A stretch of 64,000 bases of DNA, from NCBI RefSeq assembly GCF_007826885.1, contig NZ_ML675584.1, positions 92,588-156,587 on the forward strand, in the 5' to 3' direction. This document shows positions 18,061 through 27,662 of this stretch, piece by piece. Under the pieces are notes generated by a model, which ran no database searches, was not told the origin of the DNA, and saw only the letters and a list, made by a program, of their open reading frames with translations. Each line of letters begins with the position of its first letter. Position 1 is the first letter of the stretch. Origin of the DNA: Candidatus Nitrosocosmicus arcticus (GTDB lineage Archaea; Thermoproteota; Nitrososphaeria; Nitrososphaerales; Nitrososphaeraceae). The translations under genes and the position numbers were made by a program.

Positions 18061-19394
18061 TATCTAGTTGCCCCTTGGCTTGAGTTTGTACTGTTCTGAT
18101 AAGAAACTGCACCATTTGGATCGTTTGCGTGTTGTTGGTTCGTATGCAGTGAGTTGTTCCCAACCTTATACGAAGAATAATCATATGATATTTTGATATT
18201 TTCTAAACCAATATCCTTGCCATCCTGATTAGAATCTGCTTTGAAAAATGACTGATTGTTGAAAACGGTTACATTACCTGGGTTTTCTGCAGTATTGCTC
18301 CTCAGACCATCATCATGATCAGGTTGGCTATTCTCTACCACTTTGAATACTCCCATCCACCCCTTTTCGGCAAATTCTGTTTTATGAGCGTGAAACATGT
18401 AATTCCCTGGATATTTATACTTGAATTCTAAAATACCTCTTTCTCCTTGACTCATGGTTACGATGTCATTTAGCTCAACAGGGGTTTGACTAGTCCCACT
18501 TGGATAATAGTTAAACATGTTAGCGTGCAGATGAAAGTTGTTTATTGGATCAAACTCTAACATGTTAACGAGATAAACCCTTACTGGCTCATTCTTATTG
18601 ATCTCTATTGGGTTATGCATATAGAAATATGGGATTCCATTTACAGTGTAAAAGTTATTTTCCGTGTCAAAGTCGGTATCATATCCATTCATAACCATGA
18701 CCATTTCGTCTGCCTGTGGTCTTGGAGTCTTTGGATCAATAATCATTACACCATAGAGTCCATGCGTTATATGCTCTTCTAGAGGCGTCATGTGGCAATG
18801 GTAAGGATAAACCCCATATGGTTCGGCTGTAAATTCATATGTAAACTTGCCCTTCGAACCAATCATGTCAAAAACGCCGTCCATCTCTGATGGATGAATC
18901 CCGTGGGTGTGTATTGAATGAGGTTTTGAACCGTTATTTATGAAATTGATCTTTATCTTGTCACCTTCTGTAGCTCGAATTGTCGGACCAGGTATTGTTC
19001 CGTTATATGTCCAAACATTATAAAAAACCCCTGGTGACACTTCCTTTATTTCTGAATCCGAAGCAACTAGTGTAAATTCTCTTAGATTGGTTCCATTTGA
19101 TAATTCTGAAACGTGTCCATAATTAAATTCACGCAAATATTGTGTCGGATCTACCACTGCATTTTTTGAGTTGCCTGGAATAGAAATAGGATCCAATATA
19201 TCTCCAGTTGATTGGAATACAGGGTAGCCTGGTGTATGACTACCAATCATTTTTCTATTGTCGGTCGAGTTTTGAGCATGGGTATCAAAAGATGGATTTA
19301 ATGGGTTAAATTGATAGGTAGACATTATCAAAGCTACCGTGATAGCCAATACAATTAAACAAAGAGGTAAAGCCAATCGCCTAAAATATTGCAT
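18060..19394 (-). CDS. Two-domain multicopper oxidase
   Basis: A 444-residue exported cupredoxin oxidase. The N-terminus has a signal/anchor helix (LALPLCLIVLAITVALIM). Copper ligands are visible in four blocks: HSIHTHGIHPSEMDG, YPYHCHMTPLEEHITHGLYG, INNFHLHANMF and YMFHAHKTEFAEKGWMG. The Cys-His of the second block shows a type 1 site in the first domain. The second domain has HAH and lacks the T1 Cys, as in two-domain laccase/nitrite reductase relatives. The C-terminal tail (about 70 residues) is polar and Asn/Ser-rich. It is first in an operon with the ZIP permease and DtxR regulator. A metallo-oxidase (copper or manganese) role in metal uptake is favoured over nitrite reduction, but this is inference. 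Confidence 0.87.
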   Translation of the reverse strand: MQYFRRLALPLCLIVLAITVALIMSTYQFNPLNPSFDTHAQNSTDNRKMIGSHTPGYPVFQSTGDILDPISIPGNSKNAVVDPTQYLREFNYGHVSELSNGTNLREFTLVASDSEIKEVSPGVFYNVWTYNGTIPGPTIRATEGDKIKINFINNGSKPHSIHTHGIHPSEMDGVFDMIGSKGKFTYEFTAEPYGVYPYHCHMTPLEEHITHGLYGVMIIDPKTPRPQADEMVMVMNGYDTDFDTENNFYTVNGIPYFYMHNPIEINKNEPVRVYLVNMLEFDPINNFHLHANMFNYYPSGTSQTPVELNDIVTMSQGERGILEFKYKYPGNYMFHAHKTEFAEKGWMGVFKVVENSQPDHDDGLRSNTAENPGNVTVFNNQSFFKADSNQDGKDIGLENIKISYDYSSYKVGNNSLHTNQQHANDPNGAVSYQNSTNSSQGATR

Positions 19395-19406
19395 GATCTA
19401 TATTAC

Positions 19407-19439
19407 TTAACCAGGTTAATAAATGTTAGCCATGGTTAA
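19407..19439. promoter_or_regulatory. Paired palindromes bracketing the oxidase-ZIP-DtxR promoter
   Basis: TTAACCAGGTTAA (19407-19419, dyad about a central A) and TTAGCCATGGTTAA (19426-19439, 12 of 14 positions dyad-symmetric) lie just before the oxidase ATG at 19394. The AT-rich ATTTATTAA between and across them is a plausible TATA box on the minus strand. Two related dyads flanking a TATA box fit binding of a dimeric repressor, most simply the DtxR protein encoded at the operon's end. No gene lies in 19395-19734. Confidence 0.55.
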
Positions 19440-19734
19440 GTTTTCGAGCCTTAGATTCTATGCATACCGAACATATTAGGCCAACTTTTAATCCTGCTGT
19501 ATGGCACAGATGAAATTATCTCTGAATCGAGTGCTTACCGTCTCTATTTTCTGTTGAACTTCCAAAGAATTGCTACTTGCCTATTGAAAAAATTGCAATG
19601 ATCTGAAAAATCCTGAAAAATCACAGTATTCATGGATTCTTATCTTTAATCTTTGTCTGTCAGATCAACCTAGTAACCAAAAATCAAAATCTCACTTCCC
19701 CCCTGAGAATTTCAAAAAAAGGTTTAAAATTATT

Positions 19735-20658
19735 TTAAGCAGGCTGAATCTCTCTAATGCTAAGATTCTTAAAATCAAGCGCTATGTTGTCCGCTCTAAA
19801 AGTTGCTATAGGTCCTGAATTAGTAATTATGTAGTCCTTAACCCTATTGCAATTTGCACTGTTGAATTCTTCGTCAGAACTATTGGCAAACCAACCGCCT
19901 TCATCGGTAACTTCGTTAACCTTTTTCCATACATTGTCATTATTATCATCAATAAAAGATTCCATTTTCACACTAGTATTGTTATCAAGGTTGTACATTA
20001 TTGTCTTCCACCCGATCCATCTGTCTAGCAGGGCGTTCTCAGTTGCCTGAGCTGAACCTCTAGAATCGGTGTACCCACCGGTATGCCAAATTTCTTTCTT
20101 CCAGGCCGCTTCCATATTTACTATGTCGATTCCTCCATTTAATGCTGTTCCCTCACAAGGATTTTGATTATTATGTGAGCCTCCACGTGCACGCCATGTC
20201 AAATCAGGAGCGAGAGATTCTGAATCCGTATTACTGATTCCTCCTTCATTTTCTTGATTAATATCATAAACTGACCTTATTTTGACATACCCAGTCATCT
20301 CGATGTTTTTCCATGGTTGTGCGTTATCTGGAGTACCTACATTCATTCTTATCTGAGTATCATTGATTGACCAGGCCAAACCGTCCTCCACATTCTTGAC
20401 TATAGGAACATCTGATGTGATTGAGAAGGACTTGTCACTTAGAGGATCTTCCATGTTGAGAAACCACTCTCTTCCATCCTCTACAGTGGGATAAATTTCG
20501 TTAACTCCAAAAATGCCTTTGTTTTCCGGAGTAATTACTTGCTCAGGCTGTGGTTGCTTCTCTTGCAATACAACCATCTCATAGTAATAGTAATATATTA
20601 GAATAACCGTTATGACTGTCAAACCTACTATTAACAGATGAGGTTTTGTAATATTCAA
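19735..20658 (-). CDS. Membrane-anchored lectin-like (concanavalin-type fold) surface protein
   Basis: A 307-residue protein. An N-terminal membrane anchor (LLIVGLTVITVILIYYYYY) is followed by a Gln/Pro linker and a beta-rich domain. The last stretch, FRADNIALDFKNLSIREI, resembles the end strand of LamG/DUF1080-type jelly-roll domains that bind or cleave polysaccharides. The segment EIYPTVEDGREWFLNMEDP also fits this fold. No catalytic residues can be assigned. The start is a TTG at 20658, because the anchor requires it; the first ATG is inside the protein after the anchor. Probable role: a cell-surface carbohydrate-binding protein. It is alone, with no operon partner. Confidence 0.6.
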   Translation of the reverse strand: MNITKPHLLIVGLTVITVILIYYYYYEMVVLQEKQPQPEQVITPENKGIFGVNEIYPTVEDGREWFLNMEDPLSDKSFSITSDVPIVKNVEDGLAWSINDTQIRMNVGTPDNAQPWKNIEMTGYVKIRSVYDINQENEGGISNTDSESLAPDLTWRARGGSHNNQNPCEGTALNGGIDIVNMEAAWKKEIWHTGGYTDSRGSAQATENALLDRWIGWKTIMYNLDNNTSVKMESFIDDNNDNVWKKVNEVTDEGGWFANSSDEEFNSANCNRVKDYIITNSGPIATFRADNIALDFKNLSIREIQPA

Positions 20659-20876
20659 CCTATAATTTGTTATTTTGAACCATTTTTAAACTTTGATTCT
20701 TACATTTAGTTGAGGTTCGCTTTTGTCGGGAGACAATGATTGATGCGCTCATATAGTTTATACTTTTGGGTTAATCGCTTTAAGGCAGAACTTTGATTAA
20801 GTGATATCTGAATCTACTTGATTAATCATCCACGAACTAGTTGTATAGCTAATTAATAAACCAAATTGTATATAAA

Positions 20877-20891
20877 TTAGGAGGGTCCTAA
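20877..20891. promoter_or_regulatory. Inverted repeat TTAGGAgggTCCTAA just after a TATA box
   Basis: Perfect 6-bp arms with a 3-nt spacer, directly following TATATAAAT (about 20870-20876) and about 60 nt before the regulator's ATG. The placement over the probable transcription start suggests autoregulation by the SufR-like protein encoded next. A TTAGG/CCTAA dyad is also the core of the large inverted repeat at 61761. Confidence 0.5.
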
Positions 20892-20924
20892 TAAAGCATC
20901 TCAAATGGACTACAAAAAGGGAGT

Positions 20925-20960
20925 ATGATAAAAATGAAGTCTGATAAAAATGAAGTCTGA
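20925..20960 (+). promoter_or_regulatory. Upstream mini-ORF created by a 16-bp tandem duplication
   Basis: The 16-nt unit ATGAAGTCTGATAAAA (from 20934) is followed by a near copy carrying the true start at 20950. From ATG 20925 an 11-codon ORF (MIKMKSDKNEV) ends with a TGA at 20958-20960, overlapping the start of the regulator gene in another frame. It could tune translation or be neutral. Confidence 0.5.
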
Positions 20961-21600
20961 AACCTTTTCACAATCTGATCCAAAAAGAAAAATATTGTAT
21001 TTTCTTAAAGTCATGAGACAAGCAGGGTTAAAGGACTTGTCAAAAGTTATGAAGATTTCTAGAATGGGTGTACACAAGCATTTGAGTGATTTGCAAGATA
21101 GAGGTTTGGTTGAAAGTATTGAAATTCGAAAAGGTGTAGGAAGACCAATAATGCAGTACTCGTTAACGAGTAATGGAAAAACTGCATTTCCAAAATCCTA
21201 CGGTGAAATAGCAACGCATGCTTTGGACTATCTTGAAAAAAGAATGGGCAAAGGGGCAGTGGAATCCGTATTGCGTGAACGTCAAAAGGAACTATTTGAA
21301 AAATATAGTACTCGTCTAAAGGATATGAAATTCAACGAAAAGGTAAAAGAGTTAGCAAGAATTAGGGATGAAGAAGGTTATATTGCCGAATCCAAAAAAG
21401 ACGGAAAAAACAATTCTCACACTCTCCTAGAGTATAATTGCCCGATAATAATGATAGCGGAAAAACATTGGGAGGCATGTTCAATTGAAACAGAATTATT
21501 TGAAAATGTTTTGGATGCTAACGTAGAAGTCACTCATAGAGCAGCGAAAGGAGATTCGATTTGTAAGTTCTTAATTAAGGAAAAGACTGGCTTTCTTTAA
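20950..21600 (+). CDS. SufR-like winged-helix regulator with three C-terminal cysteines
   Basis: A 216-residue regulator. A winged helix (residues about 12-75; LKDLSKVMKISRMGVHKHLS) with GVGRPIMQYSLT in the wing is typical of the SufR/DeoR-like group. A helical middle follows, and the C-terminal domain holds Cys164 (NCPI), Cys177 (EAC) and Cys205 (SICKF), the spacing in which SufR proteins bind a [4Fe-4S] cluster. It is therefore a probable iron-sulfur or redox sensor. A 16-nt tandem duplication places an ATG at 20934 and again at 20950. The first opens only a mini-ORF ending inside the gene, so 20950 is the real start. An NADPH:FMN reductase-like gene follows 147 nt later. Confidence 0.8.
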   Translation: MKSETFSQSDPKRKILYFLKVMRQAGLKDLSKVMKISRMGVHKHLSDLQDRGLVESIEIRKGVGRPIMQYSLTSNGKTAFPKSYGEIATHALDYLEKRMGKGAVESVLRERQKELFEKYSTRLKDMKFNEKVKELARIRDEEGYIAESKKDGKNNSHTLLEYNCPIIMIAEKHWEACSIETELFENVLDANVEVTHRAAKGDSICKFLIKEKTGFL

Positions 21601-21747
21601 CATTTCATTACTAATAATCATTTAACATCTAAATATCTAATTTATATAATTTGTAAACTATTATATTTATAAATTACTATAACGTAAATAATATGTGAGT
21701 AGAACAAACAATATCTTTCAGATTAGAGGGGGGGATAGTTACTAGAA

Positions 21748-22338
21748 ATGCCATTAAAGGTCCTAGGTGTTGGGTCTAGCATGAGAAAAGACTCTTTTAG
21801 TACAGAAACTTTGAAGATTATATTAGACAAAGTTAACAAAAATGATGGAGATACTAGATTATTGAATCTCTATTCAAATCCTGTACCCATGTATACGGCT
21901 GAATTCAATGAAAAATTAGGTGGCATTAAGCATGCCGTGGAATTGGTTAACTGGGCTGACGCTATAATCCTTGCAACACCAGACTACCATGGCTCAATGG
22001 CCGGCTCACTGAAAAACTTTTTAGATTACTTTTGGGCAGAGTTTGCTGGAAAGACATTTGGTTACCTTTGTTCTTCCCATGAAAAGGGCTTAACCGTAAT
22101 GGATCAGATGAGGACTGCTATAAGACAATGCTATGGTTGGAGTTTGCCATATGGGATATCAATAAATTCAAGTCAGGATTTTAATAAAGACCGCGAAATC
22201 ATAAATGAGCGATTGCTAGGCAGACTTGAAAGCTTTGCTAGAGATTTAGTAGTATATGGTAGCTTAATTAGCAATCAATTCAAAAAGGATTTGAATTCGA
22301 CAATACAAAATTCATATGCAGTCCACTACAGAAAGTAA
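21748..22338 (+). CDS. NADPH-dependent FMN reductase family flavoprotein
   Basis: A 196-residue flavodoxin-fold protein. The FMN phosphate loop is GSSMRKDSFST near the N-terminus, and the FMN-contacting motif PDYHGSMAGSLKNFLDYF at about residues 72-89 is diagnostic of the NAD(P)H:FMN reductase (FMN_red) family. The usual length for the family is about 180-200. It would reduce FMN, quinones or similar acceptors using NAD(P)H in the cytoplasm. A strong purine-rich GAGGGGGGGAT precedes the ATG by about 13 nt. It lies downstream of the SufR-like regulator, which hints at a redox or oxidative-stress role, though the 147-nt gap and AT-rich leader suggest its own promoter. Confidence 0.83.
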   Translation: MPLKVLGVGSSMRKDSFSTETLKIILDKVNKNDGDTRLLNLYSNPVPMYTAEFNEKLGGIKHAVELVNWADAIILATPDYHGSMAGSLKNFLDYFWAEFAGKTFGYLCSSHEKGLTVMDQMRTAIRQCYGWSLPYGISINSSQDFNKDREIINERLLGRLESFARDLVVYGSLISNQFKKDLNSTIQNSYAVHYRK

Positions 22339-22551
22339 TAGCGCATTTGATTGTGCACTCTAGATAAAGTATATCTAGAGTTTGTTTACTAGTAACACAC
22401 TAAAATCGTCCATAATCCTTGATATCTTTACAGATGAAAGACACAATTTGGGGGTGGTATTGGTCTGTAGGGTCAACTTATGATAAAGTAAAAAAAACTA
22501 TGTAATCCTTGCATCTTTGAAACCATGGAGAAATGTGGTAGCAACGAAAAT

Positions 22552-23505
22552 TTATTTCGCCGTCAAAATCTTCTTTAGTAGTAATATCCCCACGTAATAA
22601 GGGATGTTAAAAAATGCAGATAATGCCGCGATTTCAGTTCCAAAGAACTGTTGAGCAAATACTACTATCAAAATATTATTAATATATATCATTGAAATCA
22701 TTGCTGATACTCTATCATCCTTTGATAATTTCATTGACCTCGAGATGCCATATCCAGTCAATCCATAGTAACCAAATAGTATAAACGCTAAAGTGATATT
22801 TTCTACAGTTATGATGGAATTGGAAAAAAAGAAAAAAGAGTATTTAGCAAAAATGCCTAGATTGATTAAAAAAATGAATACAATTGAAAGGTTTAGCGAT
22901 TTTTTATTAATCTGATTGGTAAGTGTGGGGGAAATTTTTTTTAGAATCTGACTGGCTATCAAAGGTAGAAAAAGGGCAACTAAAAGAAGTATTATCATGT
23001 CGATAATGGGAATCGAAAAGTTACTGCTAAAAAAAAGAAATATCAAAATAGGTAATATGAAGGGGACAGATAATGAAGTTGTTATTATTAACCCAACTAC
23101 TATTGGTAATCTGCCTCCCACAAAGTTTACAACAAATGGTGATCCAAGCCCTGTAGAAATACCAGATAATAAAAACACTGACAGCATTAAACTTGCGCTT
23201 ACAGGAAGAATGGTAACAGAAATCAGGTACATTAATGCATATATACCGACTGGAATTAAGACCAGTTTGGCTACGGTAAGTATAATAAGATTCTTCGGAT
23301 GAGAAAATATTGTTAAAAGTTCTGACACATTCATCTTCATCAAATTTAACAAAAGTAAAAGTCCAAGCCACAATAACAAATAAGGTTCTACCAGAATTCC
23401 TATATTTGGGAATGAAAGGCCTATTGCTGTTGAGGATAGAATTGATAGAATTAGGTAATAAAAAATATGATTAGAATTCATTATTCGTATATTTCCTATG
23501 GACAT
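22552..23505 (-). CDS. Bile acid:sodium symporter (BASS)-family membrane transporter
   Basis: A 317-residue polytopic protein with nine to ten hydrophobic segments. The paired motifs SVFLLSGISTGLGSPFVVNF (about 115-134) and the late segment SAMISMIYINNILIVVFAQQ match the discontinuous-helix core of BASS/arsenite-type permeases. Substrates in this superfamily include organic anions, keto acids and arsenite; the sequence does not tell which. Starts at ATG 23505 or 23481 are both possible. It is monocistronic: the next minus-strand gene (Pth2) starts 619 nt upstream. Confidence 0.72.
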   Translation of the reverse strand: MSIGNIRIMNSNHIFYYLILSILSSTAIGLSFPNIGILVEPYLLLWLGLLLLLNLMKMNVSELLTIFSHPKNLIILTVAKLVLIPVGIYALMYLISVTILPVSASLMLSVFLLSGISTGLGSPFVVNFVGGRLPIVVGLIITTSLSVPFILPILIFLFFSSNFSIPIIDMIILLLVALFLPLIASQILKKISPTLTNQINKKSLNLSIVFIFLINLGIFAKYSFFFFSNSIITVENITLAFILFGYYGLTGYGISRSMKLSKDDRVSAMISMIYINNILIVVFAQQFFGTEIAALSAFFNIPYYVGILLLKKILTAK

Positions 23506-23764
23506 TTGTATCTATTACTAAATATCTTGAAAAAGAGAGAGAAAAGTCAAATGTTGCAACTATCTGGACTAATTTTCTATATCCTTTCAAGAGTTTTTTT
23601 AATGTATTCGTCTTCTCGCTACTACTGGAGATCAATTTTTGCAATGAATGCCGGATCACTCAACACAATGATGAATGTCTTTTGTCGGGTCATCGAATTT
23701 GAACTGAAAAATTTTTTTAATGCAAAAAACCAGATACATCTTCTATTCAACAGCTTTGTTACCA

Positions 23765-24124
23765 CTATAGTAATTTTAAATGTCCAGTCAATTTATCCAA
23801 TTTTGTTGAATAATCCGGACCAAACCCACAACATGTCATGGTGTTAGGTTCAATTTGGGTTTTTCCAGCGTCTCTAATAACTGTAGTTATGATACCATAT
23901 GCTTGAGCCTTTTTTATTATTTCAATTAATTCACTTTCTGATTGAATCTTTAATACTGCTTTTTTTTGACCACCGTAATTAAACCAGGCAGCAACATGAT
24001 CTGGGTTTTGCCACACTACTGAACTGCATGCATGTCCTACTTGGCCAGCAATTTTTCCGACACCCATTCCAAGATCTTTTCTTACTACCACAACGTATTT
24101 TATGTCGTCACTGCTGCTGTTCAA
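23765..24124 (-). CDS. pth2: Peptidyl-tRNA hydrolase, archaeal type (Pth2)
   Basis: A 119-residue enzyme releasing peptides from peptidyl-tRNA. The diagnostic stretch is KYVVVVRKDLGMGVGKIAGQ followed by VGHACSS, with the catalytic Lys and the GKIAxQ...HA pattern. Near the C-terminus DAGKTQIEPNT followed by CCGFGP matches the D-AGRTxIxPGT...xxGP motif. The length is as usual for the family. The start is TTG 24124, with a TATA-like TTTATATAA about 25 nt upstream consistent with a leaderless mRNA. Housekeeping gene, standing alone. Confidence 0.92.
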   Translation of the reverse strand: MNSSSDDIKYVVVVRKDLGMGVGKIAGQVGHACSSVVWQNPDHVAAWFNYGGQKKAVLKIQSESELIEIIKKAQAYGIITTVIRDAGKTQIEPNTMTCCGFGPDYSTKLDKLTGHLKLL

Positions 24125-24508
24125 TACTCTAAAAATGAGAATGAATTATATAAATTAAACAACTAGCTACACATGAATTATTCTTGAAATCACGTACTCG
24201 TATTTATCTAATTCAAATGAAATAATCTTGGTTTTCCGCAATTTGTTAGATTGATTGACTAACTATTCTCTTATTTAGTTATTAGAGGAGATTTAAATAT
24301 TCCATCCAGGTTGCAATTGGCAATTTAATTAGGAATAGCATCCCATAAGAAGAACTGTTAGGATTTTATTAATGACTATTTTGTTCCTTATAAGGTTACT
24401 ACTATGGGGATTTGATATGCTTGCTCAAATTATTAATCACCTGTGCCCATGTAATTAATTAAAGAACAGTTCATACACTGATAAGCCCCCCCTTTATTTC
24501 GTCGGATG
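24125..24508. other. Intergenic, promoter of pth2 only
   Basis: 384 nt. It contains the TATA-like element for pth2 near 24145-24152. Nothing else recognised. Confidence 0.5.
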
Positions 24509-25264
24509 TCATTTTTCTTTCATTATGAAGCTTATCCTACCGTTAGATTCTAAACGAGCATATTTAATTTCTTTTTCATTTTCTATTCCCTCCAATCTCA
24601 TTTCGGCTTCAAATTCTGTAATATCCATTTTAGCTTTCTTTAAACCCTCCTTAATAATCGACCCGTAATCTACCAACAAAATAGGTTTAGGTTGTAAGGA
24701 ATTTCTAAATCGCCTGCTCTTTAAGGTGAGATAGTCAATTGCTTTGAAGAATATTATCGCGATTATTACGGCCGCCATAGCCTGGGGAATTGATATTTCT
24801 TTATAAAGCATAGGATCGCCAATTGCTGAGCCGAGTCCCACTACAATCAGCAATGCAAACGGCGATAACTGGCCAATCCCTTTTCCACCCAGCCATTTCA
24901 CTATAATAAAAACCAAAGATGCGATTATTGCAGTTCTAATAATTACAGATAAAATAACAGAGGGGTCTGGAACTATAGCGCTGTATATCAGATCGTACGG
25001 GAATGATTCGGCTGGCTCATTCGGTGGTCCAATGCCTGTCTCAGAATCCGATGATTCTGATGGAGTTGTAGGTAGTGCGTTAAGTAACGCTAGTTGTTCT
25101 GAAATACCATTATCGTTTGTACCGTTGTTATTGCTGTTTTGTTCTAATACGGCGTTGAGTGTAACTGAAATACTATTTACCTGATAAACAAGGTATCCAA
25201 CAACGACTAACATTATGGCTAGACTTATGATTATAATTATCCATATTGTTGAATTATTTATCAA
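24509..25264 (-). CDS. DUF421 (YetF-like) membrane protein
   Basis: A 251-residue protein. An N-terminal membrane helix (WIIIIISLAIMLVVVGYLVY) and a Ser/Glu-rich outside linker precede a DUF421 core. The core has two to three helices with KWLGGKGIGQLSPFALLIVV, the family's hallmark Lys...Gly-x-x-Ser/Leu-Pro-Phe segment, and a cytoplasmic domain with NSLQPKPILLVDYGSIIKEG. The extra N-terminal anchor and linker make it longer than a minimal bacterial homologue. The biochemical role of DUF421 proteins is poorly known. The start is TTG 25264. Confidence 0.78.
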   Translation of the reverse strand: MINNSTIWIIIIISLAIMLVVVGYLVYQVNSISVTLNAVLEQNSNNNGTNDNGISEQLALLNALPTTPSESSDSETGIGPPNEPAESFPYDLIYSAIVPDPSVILSVIIRTAIIASLVFIIVKWLGGKGIGQLSPFALLIVVGLGSAIGDPMLYKEISIPQAMAAVIIAIIFFKAIDYLTLKSRRFRNSLQPKPILLVDYGSIIKEGLKKAKMDITEFEAEMRLEGIENEKEIKYARLESNGRISFIMKEK

Positions 25265-25728
25265 TGTATCAAAATGGGTACGCTGGCATATATGTTAAAG
25301 TTGATACCAGCAATCAAATCAAATTTCTAATTACTGACAATAATAAATCATTTGTTGTCTATAGGAATATTTTCAGGATGTACCTTCTATTCCTCTGCGG
25401 TATTACTCTATACAAATAACCTCGCCTGCTTAAGTTATTTATGTAAGGGTTATTTAATTATCTATTTAATTTAGTAAAATAAAAGGCGTCTCTCTTTATT
25501 GATGCTATTTATAGACATGCGAACTAATTATTCACTATCTTCGATGTGTCTTTTTATGGATAATGTATAAACAACGAAAAATAAGAAAATTCATTGCAAG
25601 ATAGATTGTTTTTAAAATATTTTAGCCACTGGAAAAAACAGTATTACTAAGACAGGTGTTTTGTAAAACTGATCGAATTAGTATTCAAATTGATATTTGG
25701 TTTCTTATAACCTTTGTAGAATAAGAAT
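25265..25728. other. Divergent intergenic region, no gene recognised
   Basis: 464 nt AT-rich divergent region between the DUF421 gene and the HerA-like gene. Only promoters are expected here. Confidence 0.45.
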
Positions 25729-27525
25729 ATGCAGATGCAAGATACCGAACCTGTTGGAATTACCTTCGTATCTGAAAATTTTTCTAATTCTATTGATGAA
25801 TTTTGGATCATAATTAAACCTGAAATAATGATAAATCCATTTGACTTTATTAGCGTAGAAAATGTTAGAAATACCAAAACTATTGGAATTGTTAAAGAAC
25901 TAAAGAGAATCTATTTTGACCCGGAAACTTTTTCTAAGAATCAATATTTTTCTCAACTTAAACTTCTCATGAATAAGGATGAAATGTTGGGAGATGGCCT
26001 CACAGTGGCAAAAATTGACGTAATTGCTAACCGTCAATTCCACAAATTTCAAGAAGAATATACTGAAAATGATTCCAGGATTAACAAGCCACCAAAAAAA
26101 TCAAAAAATTTGAGCATTAATATGCCAGTTCAGGAAGGGAAACTCGTAAATTTTGCTACTGCCGAGGAGGTCATATCATCTCTGGGAATTCCAGAAATGG
26201 AAAATCCAATTCCCGCAGGTGTGATTTCGATGACTAATGACACCCAAATTCCAATAGATCTAGATGTAACGTACATTTTTGGGCCAGATACCACTCACGT
26301 TAATGCGACCGGAATTTCAGGAAACATGAAGACTAGTTATCTGTTATTCTTGTTACAGGTTATTTATCAGAAACTTTCGGAAGAAGGCATTTCTATAATC
26401 TTATTTAATACTAAAGAAAAAGATCTCCTCTATATCGATAAAGAAAGAGATGAAGGCTTTACTAGTGAGGATAAACATGTACTTGACCTGCTTGGTTTGA
26501 ATTTGACTCCATTTAATAATGTAAAATATTTTCTCCCAAGAGGAAAAAATGGTAAACCAAATTCGGCTCATGTTCCCGAGAAAAACTTTTTAACCTATTC
26601 TTTTGAATTAGCTGATGTTTATGATCGATTGGAATTGTTATTTTCCTCAGAAACAACGCTCGATCCCCAGTATAATATTTCATCAATCTTAAATTACATT
26701 TATGAATTTTGGCCTAACTTAACCCAAGGTGGTAATAGCAAGGGAGATTCCAACAAAATTGCAACTTGGACGGACTTGATTAATTTTAATGAGTATCCAG
26801 AAGAAGTTGTTACCCACAAGACAACGCTATTAAAGTTTCAGGGGATGATCCAGAGATTTAGGAAACCATCCACTTTGTTTGTAGATAAAAAGGTAACAAG
26901 CACGTATCTTGGCAGAGAAATTAGAAAAATGAACAAAAATGAAGTTTATGTAATAGATATAGCTAGGCTTTCCACATTAGACGAACAAGCATTTGTGGTT
27001 GGAGATGTAATGAAGACTATAGACGAGATGTACTCCCTTGGCCATGTAGATACTCCTGATGCCGCCTTTGGTGGTGATATTGAAATCGATGCTGAAAAAG
27101 TAAAAACAAATACCGGTATGGCAAAAAAGCCAAAATATATTGTAATCTTTATTGACGAAATTAACCGATTTTTACCACATAGGGTATCTGGTATTAACAA
27201 TTTTGGGATTTCAACGTCTAACCGGTCAGCTGTTGCAGAAGAATTGTTTAAGACTTTAATCACAGGCAAGTCCCGCCACTGTATACTTTTCTCCGCACAA
27301 CAATTCAAAAGCCAAATTGACCCAAGCGTTAATGAAAATACTGGTTTACATGTTATCACAAAGCTGGGTTTATCCGAACTATCTTCAAATTCCTATTCAA
27401 TGATAGACGATGCTACCAAATCAGTTATTAGCAAACTGCATAAAGGTGAATTTATCCTTGTACATCCCGCCTTTAGGCATCCTGTCAAGATTACTATACC
27501 AAAACCCACGTTCAAAAGACCATAA
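25729..27525 (+). CDS. HerA-like (DUF87) P-loop ATPase with altered Walker A
   Basis: A 598-residue ATPase. The N-terminal part (about 35-100) resembles the HAS-barrel of HerA helicases (VRNTKTIGIVKELKRIYF). Walker A is at residues 195-203, GISGNMKTS: the usual Gly before Lys is Met. Walker B is at about 470, YIVIFIDEINRF. The C-terminal tail with GEFILVHPAFRHPVKITI is HerA-like. HerA enzymes are hexameric DNA translocases, usually paired with NurA in end resection or with other nucleases in defence systems. Here the next gene is a metallophosphoesterase, 137 nt downstream on the same strand. Whether the Met in the P-loop still permits ATP hydrolysis is open. Confidence 0.8.
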   Translation: MQMQDTEPVGITFVSENFSNSIDEFWIIIKPEIMINPFDFISVENVRNTKTIGIVKELKRIYFDPETFSKNQYFSQLKLLMNKDEMLGDGLTVAKIDVIANRQFHKFQEEYTENDSRINKPPKKSKNLSINMPVQEGKLVNFATAEEVISSLGIPEMENPIPAGVISMTNDTQIPIDLDVTYIFGPDTTHVNATGISGNMKTSYLLFLLQVIYQKLSEEGISIILFNTKEKDLLYIDKERDEGFTSEDKHVLDLLGLNLTPFNNVKYFLPRGKNGKPNSAHVPEKNFLTYSFELADVYDRLELLFSSETTLDPQYNISSILNYIYEFWPNLTQGGNSKGDSNKIATWTDLINFNEYPEEVVTHKTTLLKFQGMIQRFRKPSTLFVDKKVTSTYLGREIRKMNKNEVYVIDIARLSTLDEQAFVVGDVMKTIDEMYSLGHVDTPDAAFGGDIEIDAEKVKTNTGMAKKPKYIVIFIDEINRFLPHRVSGINNFGISTSNRSAVAEELFKTLITGKSRHCILFSAQQFKSQIDPSVNENTGLHVITKLGLSELSSNSYSMIDDATKSVISKLHKGEFILVHPAFRHPVKITIPKPTFKRP

Positions 27526-27662
27526 CTTGGAATTATGGAAACAGCACGAGTGATGCTAAAGATGCGTATGGTGGGAATAAATCAATTTAATAGTAAAATG
27601 TTAGTCCCTTTTTTTGAGTAAGTATTTAATGTTAGCTTTCAAATATTTAATAAGATAACATT

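Noticed and set aside
18060..19394. Calling the multicopper oxidase a copper nitrite reductase (NirK)
   Set aside because: The ligand blocks fit a two-domain oxidase, and the operon with ZIP and DtxR points to metal handling; the sequence alone does not show the NirK-specific site.
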